This document shows positions 23,501 to 35,344 of a stretch of DNA of 64,000 nt, in pieces. The stretch spans positions 28,153,118 through 28,217,117 of the forward strand of contig NC_090280.1 of the NCBI RefSeq assembly GCF_037392515.1, in the 5' to 3' direction. This stretch comes from Haliotis asinina. Lineage: Eukaryota; Mollusca; Gastropoda; Lepetellida; Haliotidae. A model generated the notes under the pieces. It was not told the DNA's origin. It searched no databases and saw only the letters and a list, made by a program, of their open reading frames with translations. Each line of letters starts with the position of its first letter. Position 1 is the stretch's first letter. The translations under genes were made by a program, and so were the position numbers.

Positions 23501-26500
23501 TACAAAATCTTCTTCTAACTTAAATCATTCATTCATTCATTGTAATAGTTCATATAATGAATCGTACACATAAATAGCAATACTGTAGTACACCCATGTT
23601 CGTGTTGATTTGAAATAAACCAAGTTAATAATTTAGACCTAATTCATTTGCGACTATTGATTTTTAAAGTTGACAATAATACATAATCGAATATGAAGTG
23701 ATAACTCTTGCATCTACTCATAATATACATATATAGTACACATAAACCATACAAAGGTAACTTGGGCATTTTGTTCAAGCTGTTTCATGTTGATTTGAAA
23801 TGCGATTTTTCAATGCAATTTACATAAGCATTGTGTAAGAAACGTTTGTATTTGATCTCTGTAATTATCTTATCCAGTGTAATGATCACGTGTATCAGAT
23901 CCATTGTCAATAAAAGGAGGATAATATATCAGTTACGGAATTGATGTGTATAATCATTCAATCAGACAACACTAAATGAGATATATGAACACCTCTTTCA
24001 ACCTCAAAATAACAGCCTCTGGCCGAATGCATGTCCAGGTAAACTTTTGTCCCGTGACAAGTGTAAAACAAACTTATGCGCTGTTACATCATTGGACAAC
24101 CTGTTTGTGGAGTCATGCCCATTGTCATTCTTCTGAACCTCGTTTGCTTTCAAAACAAATATAAGTATGCCCATCTTCATAAATATTTGGGGAGATTCAA
24201 CTACAAGTGTATACATCACAATAAATCAGCATTGTGTAACCTTTTTGAATTCTATAATACATGTACTTGAATTATGATATTTATTCGTAACAATGTGCAG
24301 ATTATATTGAAATGTTCAGCAAGCCATTATGTTTGATGTACAAGTAGTGTGCGCAAAATGTATATGCAAATAAATACTATCTCTACTCAATGATTGGATT
24401 GGGTTATCTGGGGTAAAAATAATCAGATTGTAGCGCTTTGAGTGCTTCAAAGAAAAATAAACTCGTCAATGTGCTTGTTAGTCCTACGTGTACATTCAGG
24501 CATCCTTACGATTATTAGAGTTGTGACGATTAATCGATACACAAGTTATCGCGATTCAAGAGCTGCACGATACGATACATCGATACGATTGTCGTGTATC
24601 GATTCAACACGATACTTATATACCTAAAAATAACCCTATACCATACCTGAAAAAAATTAGTCAATAAAATCGTTACGATAAACAGCGAGGAACGGTCATG
24701 TTTCAGGTTGCTAAGCAAAGCCAACTCTCGCAGTATTTACAAGTAAAAAAATGGGGGATGGGGTGGACGTGATGAACGAACGGTCACCTTCAAATTGAAA
24801 GATATTATGGTTTTAGCGATTTCCTACAAGAGTATCATGATTTTATTCCAAATAGAAAATATATCTTCTAATTCTTTGGAACCCTACCTTGCATTACATA
24901 AAGGGAACAGCTGTTCTGATATATTCCACAAATGTTTGTGAAATGCAAGTTCAATAATTTAAGACTTGACTTATCTTCACAAGTGGTTGTTCATTATTTT
25001 TAATGTGGTCAAGTTATCATTAATATTGAATCTTGAATGATGAGCAACTGCCACATCTTTCAAAATCTTTGAAAATGTTGTGAGTTTAGCAGTTTTATCA
25101 TGCTTCTATTTTCGTGGTAAATATTGTTATGGACATGCTCTGACTAAGATAATTTTCACAAATTTTTTGTTATCTGTGCAAAAAAGACAGTTGTGCCAGT
25201 GTTGATCCATGCTGTTCCATTGTTTGGGAAAACACAACTTTACTGAAACATGCCAAACATTTTTAATAAAATGTCTTCCATGATGACATGTTATATTTTT
25301 CTTGGTAGAAGAATACCTTCCCTGAAATGATAACATAACAGCACATTCTTTCCAGTACTTTTATTTTTCTGCATACGAGGACTAAATATCGTGATACGTA
25401 TTGTATCGTATGTATCGGACTACCAGTATCAGGATACGTATCGTATCGTGGCATTGGCATATCGTCACAACTCTAATGATTATGTATGTTCACGATAGAA
25501 AAACTTTTTCATGATAGCTAGAGTTGATAAAGCTGAAATCTAGCATATTGATTGGTCAGTGATCTAACCAATAGTCAATCTGTATCCAAGCTGTCTAGTG
25601 ACCGAACGTGCTCTTCAGAAATTTAGCCCACGCCCCATCACCTGTCATTTCCTCTGTGACAGGTATCTCATGATACGATTGGTCATAGATAACAAATCAG
25701 GGACTATATTGAACAGTTGAGATACAAAACTTTGATGACGCCCATCCCATGACCCTTTGTCTTAAGTATGTGCAAGGAATATCATTATACAATATGTGTA
25801 CATGTATGTTCGTGCAATAACGTATATTTTCTGCGTTAAATCAAGATGAACCAAAGTGACAAACTGTGAATCTGTTCCATGTATGTCACACACTAGCTTA
25901 TTAGTGGTTACCTTAATATATTCAGTATACACTAGCAATGTATCAGCGAAAACGCTTCTTTCATTGACGTTTATTAGGCATGTGCATAAATTCTTCTTTA
26001 CTGCCATTGACATAGATGTTTTGAACAATTTAACCTCACACAATGATATGAGAGTGACAGTTTGTTTAAGTATGTCTTACATACAAAGAATACAAACAAG
26101 TGTTAAGAAAATACACATGCACACGCCACCAAAAGTCAACAAAAGAAAGTGCAATAAAATTACCTAAACGTTGCATATATGACATGTATTCATTCCTGCT
26201 TTCTTTCAACATATATCTTTACAACGCAATTAAACAATTAAACAATCAGGACTTGCTTGTATGAAATCTCCGAAACCTGTCAGGGATATCAGGCGTGAAT
26301 AGCCCTAATTAACCTCGCCACAGCCAGTCAGGCAATCAGCACGGGGCTCCAGGTTTTGAGCAGTGAAGTGGCTCTCGAACTTAATAAGTTAAACACTGCT
26401 GCTGTATCTGGGATCTAATGATTCCTTAGAATAGTTGCTTTATGACCCCATCATGCCAAATGTAGACCTAGTGTAGAGCTATGTTAGCATGGTATCACTG

Positions 26501-29500
26501 TGTTTTACTCGAGAATCGGAACTTAATGTCCATGGTAAACAAACTGCAGATGTATTTATATTCTGACCATTTCAGACTTATTTCAGAAGCGTATTTGGAT
26601 TGTGCAGTAACTATGATTACATTGCATTTGATTCAATAATTTGAAACGAAATGTCCCGGAGTCTTTCTGTATATTTCTCCTGTAATGAGTAAGATGCAGT
26701 CTCCAAGATTAAACCATCACATTTGTTATAACTTTACTATCACGAAATGGGACATGCTATTTATGCTTTTTTTAGATGTTTAACCCTGATTTGTTTTGAC
26801 TGGATGTACCATGAGATCAGTGACATACAGTTAAACACTTGTTCATTCCCTCTCCTTGAAAGGTGAATATGCTAATGTCATAAGAGGTGATTAACATGAT
26901 CGGGTGGTCAGACTCGCCTACTTGGTTGACACATGTCATCAGTTCCCAATTGCACACATTGATGCTCAAGCTGTTGATCACTGGATTGTCTGGTCCAGAC
27001 TTGATTATTTACAGACTGCCACCATGTAGCTGGAATATTGCTGAGTGAGGTGTAAAACTCACTTACTCACTCACTCACTCCTTCTTGTAATACAGAGTAT
27101 TTCAGTAATATATGATGTGCATTCTTGTGTATTCAGGTGAAGCTACAACAGCTGAAGGTACAGTGAATGTTAATGAGACAGAACCTGAACAAACAGAGCA
27201 GAGTGAGGATAAACAGGAAGATGGGACCCTGGAAGCAGGACAAGAAAAATCTGAAGAGCCAGCAGATGCTCAGGATCCTGAAGAGTCCCAACAGGAAACT
27301 GAGCCCAAGAGTCAAGACGAACCCAAAACGGACAAGATTACCGATGGCCAGAAAGAAATAACATCTGAGGATCAGAAAGAAACTGCAGGTGAAGATCAGA
27401 AAGAAAACACAGGTGAAAATCAGAAAGAAACAGCTGGTGAAGAGCAGAAGGAAACAAGTGAGGAAGCTGCTGATGTCAGTGGAGGTCAGCAGGAGGCAAC
27501 AGCTGAAGTGAGTCCTCCCCAGACAGAAGGAGAAGCACCTGCTGATGCCCAGCAGGAGACCCAGGAAAAGGGTCAGCTGGATGAGCAATCCTCTGAGAAA
27601 CCTCCTGAACAGACTGGGGAAGGGTCTGGGGATAAACCTTTGGAACAGAGTGAGGAAACAAAAGAAGGGGAAGTAACTCAAGAGGAAGCAAAATCAGATG
27701 AGACAACAGAGCAGGCAGCCAAGACAGGGGAGGTAACTGGAGACGGAGAGGCTGCAGGTGACAGCAATCAGAATGCGGAGGGAGAGGAAGCTGACCAGTC
27801 CCAGAATGCACTTGAGGGTGAAGAAGGTAGGGATGTGACTGGGAATATCTAAAATGGGTCATTGGCTTGATCTCTTGACACCAGGATGCAAATTTGATGA
27901 TTTGTTTTATTCTGTGCGTGGAGTAATTAGTAATAAGAAGTTTATGAGTAAAAGCAATAATTTCCAAATAATAATTCTTTTGGAACCTGTAAGACAGAAA
28001 GTAATTTTAGTGAATCTCTTTGTGATCTTCAGAGGTCAGCAGTTCACCATCAGAACATAATGAGTTTCGGCAAACAGATATTTGTGTTTTGCTAACTAAT
28101 GTCAGTGGGCTTGTCATCAAGGCGAGCACATATGCTCTGCCCTACTTAGGTGAAGACCTGATTCAGAATTGGTCTTCAGCAACTCAGCTTGTCATAATTT
28201 ACTTGACCAAAGGGATTTGGTGGTCAGACTGGCTGACTTGGTTGATATATGTCATTGTATCTCAATACCATATTAGATGATCATGATCTCAATCACTGGA
28301 CTGTCATTCCTGAGACAGTTATTTACAAACCGCTACCATATAGCTGGAATAGTGCTGAGTGTGGCTTTAAACATCAAATAAACAAGGCCTTTCTGCATGA
28401 ACAGTTCAAACAGGTTGTGTCTGTTCCGATAGCTGGTACAACTATCTTATATATATGTGTGTGTAGGCGAGCAGAAGATTAAGCCTAAGGAACAGGAACT
28501 CCTCATCCCTGAGGATTTCTACTACAACTTTGATGAACAAGTTTCCAAGGCGATGGTCACACAAGACTCTGGCCTTCCAGAAGATTTGCTCACTCTACAG
28601 TATCCTTGGAAGTACTGGCTAAGGACGTATTGCTGGGTAGCTTGTTAAAGAAACTACAGACAGTTCTATTGTGAAATAGACTCTTCAACTAGCTCATATG
28701 CTGTAATGTCATCGGATATATATGTTCCTCTTTTTTGGTGTTTCTGTTATAAAATATAGATGATACTAAGAGTCTCCCTTCAGGTGGCAGTGGGGTAGCC
28801 TGGTGTTTAAAGTGTTGGTTCACCACAGTGAAGGCCTGGTTTCAATGAATGAAGCCCACTGATGTAGGAAAGATAACAATATATGGATGAACTATTTGAT
28901 CATATGCAGCATCCTTTTGCTTGATAGTAGTGTTAAGACCTACATCAAATATTGTCCTATCGTAATGAAGATATCATTCATCCATATACTGTTATCCTTA
29001 TTTTCAACTTCTAAGAGACATCATTAGTGATGTCATTTGAAGGCGTTTTGTGAACATAAAAAGAAATCTCACAATGCCAAGAAAAGACTGAATATCTGTT
29101 ACATCCAATTTGTTGTGACCCTTGACCCCCATGCAGACATTCATTTGGTTACGACTGTTGTCGCCGTGCCAACCTATTCATGCTAGACTCGAAAACATTG
29201 ATCTTCATCGCTGGTAACCTGGTCCAGTTGCTGGATATCAACACCAAGGAACAGCGCTACATCCGCAGCACCAGTGGAGGTGGGATCGGTGCTCTGGCAG
29301 TAAGTGGCAGCAACAACAGCAACATCTACTTGCATGTAGCAGGAAGAAATCATTACACCCAGCAATAAATGACTAAACTGTAATGGATGGTCAGGCTGAT
29401 AGCTAATGTGGGAAATAGTTTCCAAATTTTGCTATCCAGTCAGGCTAGCTATGCTTGAATGTTACTAGCCCACAAAAAATACACTAGCCCGAAATTTCAA

Positions 29501-32500
29501 TGAAGAAACTGATCAAGAGAAACAAAAGTTCATGAGAATAAAATATTGTTGGCATGACTCAGGTTTCATCATTAAGTTGTTAATGTGATTGAACAAACTG
29601 ATCAGGCCTTAGTCTTATATGATTTAAGAGTGCATTACAACTTAACAAGTTGCAAAGAGTGATGCATTTACAAAATGGCCCCATGAAAATTCACTACCCA
29701 GTCTCTACCCAGACTACCCAGTATCGCACACTGCAGATAGGCCATCATGTCATTTCAACATTTCCAGATTGATTAATATCACATGCATGCCAGTTTGTTA
29801 TTCCATGTGTCTTTCTGTATAGGTTTGGGCATTTCTGATGTTTATAAATCTTGATCATTTGTGCATTGAAGCTATGACAAAAAGCTATTTTTGATTTTAT
29901 TATCAATTATGTTGGTGTAGTATTGATGTAGAGTAAAACAATATTCATGCTGACTGTTGTGGCTTCAGGTTCATCCCAGCAGGAAGTACTTTGCTGCAGC
30001 AGAGAAGGGTGATGGTCCCAATATTAACATCTTTGAGTTCCCTTCTCTGAAGCTGTATCGGATCCTGCGAGGGGGCACAGAGAAGTCCTACTCCTCTCTA
30101 GACTTTAGGTACTGCATGGCTCTGTTCATGTGTTTTACTTCAGATTCTTCATGCGTGTAGAACTGGCAACTTGACAAATGTCAAACACTCCTTGTAACCA
30201 TGCAGGATGGTCATTCTGTGATAGGTGGAGGCCTGCATGTGAGTGAGCTGGTGATACTGTCCTCTGGGATGGTGAGCGTGAAGTGTGATATGGTGACAGT
30301 GGTGTGTGAAAGGTTGACAGTGATGTCATATGATGACAGTGGTGTGTGATATGATGTCAGTACTCTGTGAGATATGGTGAGAGTGGTGTGTGTAATATGG
30401 TGATGATAGTGTGTGATATGGTGATGATGGTGTGTGATCCTCTGTTGTTTGAAGGCTGTGTGTGTGATGCTGCAACCTGTAGTGCAACAGCGTTGTGATG
30501 ACAAGCCACCTCACATTGCAGTTCTGATGGTGAACTGCTGACCTCTGTTGGTGGAGAGCCAGACTTCATGCTGACTGTGTGGAACTGGAAGCAGGAGAAG
30601 ACCATGCTGCGATCCAAGGCGTTCTCCCAGGAGGTGTTCCGTGCAACATTCTCTACCGAGCTTGAGGGACAGCTCACCACAGCTGGAACAGGACACATCA
30701 GGTGGGGAATACTTACCTCAAGCTTCCTTTCTGTCAGTTGTAACTGTAGTCCACTGGAAGGAGCATGCATGGAGTAGCCTAGTGGTTAAAAATTTGCTTG
30801 TCACACTGAAGACTCGCTTTTGAATCCTCACATTGGCACAGTGTGTGAAGCTTATTTCTGGTGTCCCCAGCTGTAATATTACTGGAATATTGCGAAAAGC
30901 AGTGTAAAACTAGACTCACCGACAAAAGCAGCAAAATCATGTTTAATCCCAAATTATGATCATTAGGATCAAATAGACAAAAATTAACAAAAGAAATGAT
31001 ACTTTGACTTTGGGATCATAGATATTTGAATGTCATATGTTTTCTCACTAGGACCCTAAAGAAGGGTGCTGCATCACACAGACATTGTAAACTCATGAGT
31101 GATAGCTTCTGTTAAGGATCTAGTTATCTTTTTTCACGTTTCACTACTGTTCATGTGATAGTGGAGACAACAATAGATGTGGTAAAGTGTCTGAAAACCC
31201 ATTACACAAGAACGTAAAATAAATACTTTCTAATAGTGACTTTTTGATGCATTCTTAAAGTTACATGTTGTTTCTAAATTGGTGAAATTTTTTAGATGGT
31301 CAATTTTAATCAAGTAAGAAGAATATATCATTGTCAGATAGACTGGATAATTACTGTGAGCATAGGGTTTGACTGACATTATTACTTGGGTACTTAGGGT
31401 GTGGATTTCTTGGGGCGTGGATTACCAAGTGCGTGGATTACTCAGGGTGTTAATTGCACAGGTGTATAGTTGGTGATAAATGCTAGGCCAATCTTTTGAT
31501 TATGTTGCTCCCAGGTTCTGGAAAATGGCGGACACATTCACTGGTCTGAAGCTACAGGGAGAACTGGGGAGATTTGGTAAGACAGAAATCTCGGATATCG
31601 AAGGTTACGTGGAGCTGCCTGACGGCAAGGTGTTGTCAGGGACAGAGTGGGGCAACATGCTGCTGTGGGAAGGAGGACTCATCAAGGTGGAAATAGTTCG
31701 CAAGAACAAGAAGTCCTGTCACCATGGTCCCATACAGCAGATCCTGCTGGATGAAGGAGAGCTGATGACCATCGGGGTGGATGGATTCATCAGGGTAGGT
31801 GTCAAAGACAATCATGGGGATAGATGGGTAGGTGTCATGCTGGGTTTGTTAGGATAGGTTTCTTGCTGGATTTGTCACGGTAAGTATCATCCTGGGTTAG
31901 TCTGAGTAGGACTGTCATGTGCCATCAGGGAGGATGGATGGGTTGATGTCAACCTGGGTTAGTCTGAGTAGGTGTCATATGCCATCAGGGAGGATGGATG
32001 CGTTGATGTCATCCTGGGTTAATCTGAGTAGGACTGTCATGTGCCATCAGGGAGGTGTCATCCTGGGTTTGTCCGAGTAGGTGTCATGTGCCATCAGGGA
32101 GGATGGATGGGTTGATGTCATGCTGGATTTGTTAGTATGGATGTCTTTGTGGGTTTCTTAGGGTAGGTGTCATGGTGAATTTGTAAGTATAGGTGTCACT
32201 GTTGGGTTTGACAGTATGGAGGTCATGCTGGATTTGTAAATATGTGCCATTCTTGTGTTTGTCAGTGTAGGTAACTGCCTAGGCATGCATGATTTAAAAG
32301 AAGATGCATGGACTGCATACTTGTTGCAGATGTGGGACTTTGAGTCTATAGACACAGCAGACTCCACTGATGACACAGCACTGTTTGAGATGGAGCCAAT
32401 GAATGAGTTACAAGTGAACCCTGATGCCCAGCTCCGCTCCATCGTTAAGTCAGTGGATGACGAGAATGAACCTACCATCTGGTACTCACAGGTAGGTCTA

Positions 32501-35287
32501 ACTAACATGCACTGTTTAGAGTTGCCTCCCTAAGGTATGTCACAAACAGTGATCATATGTTAAAACAGCAGAGAGGTGGTGGAGTTGCCTAGAGCTTAAT
32601 GCCAAAGACCTGGGTTCAGTTTCAAACATGAGTGAAGCTCATTTCTGATGTCTCCTGTTGTGATATTGCTGGAGTATAGCTAAACCATTCTCACTCTTTC
32701 AAACCTCAGATTTGCTTTCGGTAATTTTTCCATGATACTGGGATGGGTATCAGAAACTGATCATAGTGTTAGGATGATCATCACTCCCATATGTTAACAC
32801 AGTGAGTTAGTGAGTATGGTTTTACACTGCTTTTAGCAGTATTCGAGCAATATCACGGTGGGGGACACCAGAAATGGGCTTCACACATTGTATCCATGTG
32901 GGGAATTGAATCCAGGCCTTTGTCACAAAGAGCAAACACTTTAACCACTAGACTACCTCACAAGCTCATAGCTATCTTAAGACTATGAAAGTAGCTTAGT
33001 GCAATGGGACCCTGGTTCCTTGCTGTGAAACTGGACTTGTTTTTCTTGGAGCAAGGAATGTTGTTTAGGGTGTTCCAAGAGAATTCCATGACCACTTTTG
33101 CTGTATGTCTGCAGGATGCTAATGGTGGGATCTGGAGGCTGGACCTGTCTTTCTCACACACATCCCAAGCTCCTGAGAAGCTTATGACGTATCATGCTGG
33201 CCCCATCACTGACTGTAGCACCTCCCCCATCACACACCTCACAGCAACCATTGGTGTGGACAGTAAGTATACTGGCTGCTCAGTCAGAATGACATCATCA
33301 CACCTCCCCCATCACACACCTCACAGTTGCCATTGGCGTGGACAGAAGGTAGTCCAAATATGAGCCCCAAGTGTTCATGCTCCACAAGCCAACAACACAA
33401 CGATATGCACTTGTTCCACTGATTGTGAGAGGTGTTGTGAATCACCAAATATTTGCTACTTCATATGATTGTTTTTTATGTAACACACTCAAATGCATCG
33501 AAGAACAGTGTGTGAAAAGATCACACTGTGGACTGAAATCGTCAAAAGGTACGTTTCTGTATGTAAAAACATAACAGGGGTAAACATATGTAGTACCATT
33601 TCTAATGACCCTTCAGCACAGCTAATTCTTATCACCTTAATACTACCCCATCACAAATCTCCCCACCAACATATTGATGTATACGGGTATGAGGCTGTCT
33701 CTATTGAACACATGCCCCTTGGATTGCATTGTAATAACTGCCTGCATGGATGTGAGTTGAAGAGATCCGGAGAAGTTTTTAATAGTGCTATGGTGCTGTG
33801 TCTCCCAGTGTATCAGCTATTTTACTGTGTGTGTTTCAGACACTGTGCGTGTGTTTGACTATGTCCAGCAGAAGCAGGTGTGTGAAGGACGCTACACTGC
33901 CAGCGGAAGCTGCATCCTGTGGACCCCTCAGATAGTATGTATTCATCTGCCAGCTGAAATGGAATCTGATCAGCTTGTTAAAAAGTCGGCCTGTGAAGAT
34001 CCGGTTTAGAATTGATCTTCAGTAACCCATGCTTATTGTAAGAGGCGACTAATGGGATCAGGTGGTCAGGCTTGCTGACTTGGTTTGCACATGTCACAGC
34101 ATTGTAACTGTGTAGGTCAATGCTCATGATGTTGATCACTGGATTGTCTGGTCCATGCTCGATAGCTGGAATATTTCTGAGGGCGGCGTGAAACTAAACT
34201 CAATGTTTAGAAGTCCCTGTCAGGATGGACCAGTTTAAGGACCTATTTACCAAGCCTGGACATTAACACTTTAAACAATCAATTCTCCTCCAGCTGATGA
34301 CTACTTGGGGGACGCACAGGTCTGTTTGTAGCTGCTGCTTGACCATTCTGTGCCTGCTTTCACATCGAACATTCTGATGGTCCTACTGAATTCCACATCC
34401 TGATAGAACTATGGTACTGTGTGTTTTACTTTGAAGTACGGTATCTCAAGTAGTGCTGACTTCCACAACTGGTCATGTTGTCTATCCCCAGGTTGACACC
34501 AAGGGAAGCATGTTAGTGGCAGGATTTGAGGACGGAGTGGTCAGAGTACTGACCGTCAACAAACTTCCTGAACCGGCTCGACATCGAGGCAAGACAGATG
34601 AGTGTGAGCTGGCTCTCAAACAGGTGTTCAAGCCCCACAAGACCACAGTGACAGCGCTGGCCATAGACAGCAAGGGGGAGATTCTTGCTTCAGGGGTAGG
34701 TGCTCAAAAGGAAGAAACATGAGGTTAACTCTGAATTGTTCAAGGTGGAATTATTTTAGCACTTTTAGATTTCAATATTTATGTATGTGGCATATGACAT
34801 GACTACTGTTTGTGTTGCCAGGGTGCTTATTACATATGTGCTCTCTATGTAGCATACTAAATTAATGTGGCATATGTATAGGAGAAAAAACGCCTCCGAA
34901 GTTTTGGTAGAGAATGTAAACCTGAGGGGTAGGGAAATCCCGAGGGGCGTAGCCCCGAGGGATTTCCCGACCCCCGAAGGTTTACATTCTCTACCAAAAC
35001 TGAGGAGAAGTTTTTTCTCTTGCTTATAAACCGTCATTTTAAATATTGCGTTATAAGGAATTAGGACCTCACTATACCGCGAACATTCGGAATGACAGCA
35101 ATGTCGCAACTCTAATGCACAAGTTAGAAAACGCACGGGATTTTCACGCAGTGCACGTGTTTTTTGTGAGTGAGTCAGTTATATACCACGTGGTTACTTG
35201 AATCCGCTCATTGCTAACCATGGCAAACCAGAGCGAAGACGAAATGTTTTTAACACAGTCGCAGTTTAAGAAAGATGATGACAATGC

Positions 35288-35344
<57 letters not shown>

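Larger units (their letters stand above)
16851..27826 (+). other. CFAP44: CFAP44 exons 1-5: acidic low-complexity N-terminal extension (about residues 1-503)
   Basis: Five exons joined in phase 1 encode a Glu/Asp/Gln/Thr/Ser-rich, probably disordered region with no recognised domain. Only exon 2 begins with a basic patch ([20 protein letters not shown] followed by RRYRLKHG). Exon 5 (690 nt) contains short tandem peptides of the type ED/NQKET/NAGE. Exons 3 and 4 are only 51 and 57 nt and both symmetric, so either could be skipped without breaking frame. Confidence 0.85.

Noticed and set aside
27133-27681. 182-codon antisense ORF, Phe/Leu/Cys-rich, looking like a membrane protein
   Set aside because: It is the reverse strand of the Glu/Gln-rich CFAP44 exon 5; acidic codons read backwards give Phe, Leu and Ser. 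The sense frame is spliced in phase with its neighbours.
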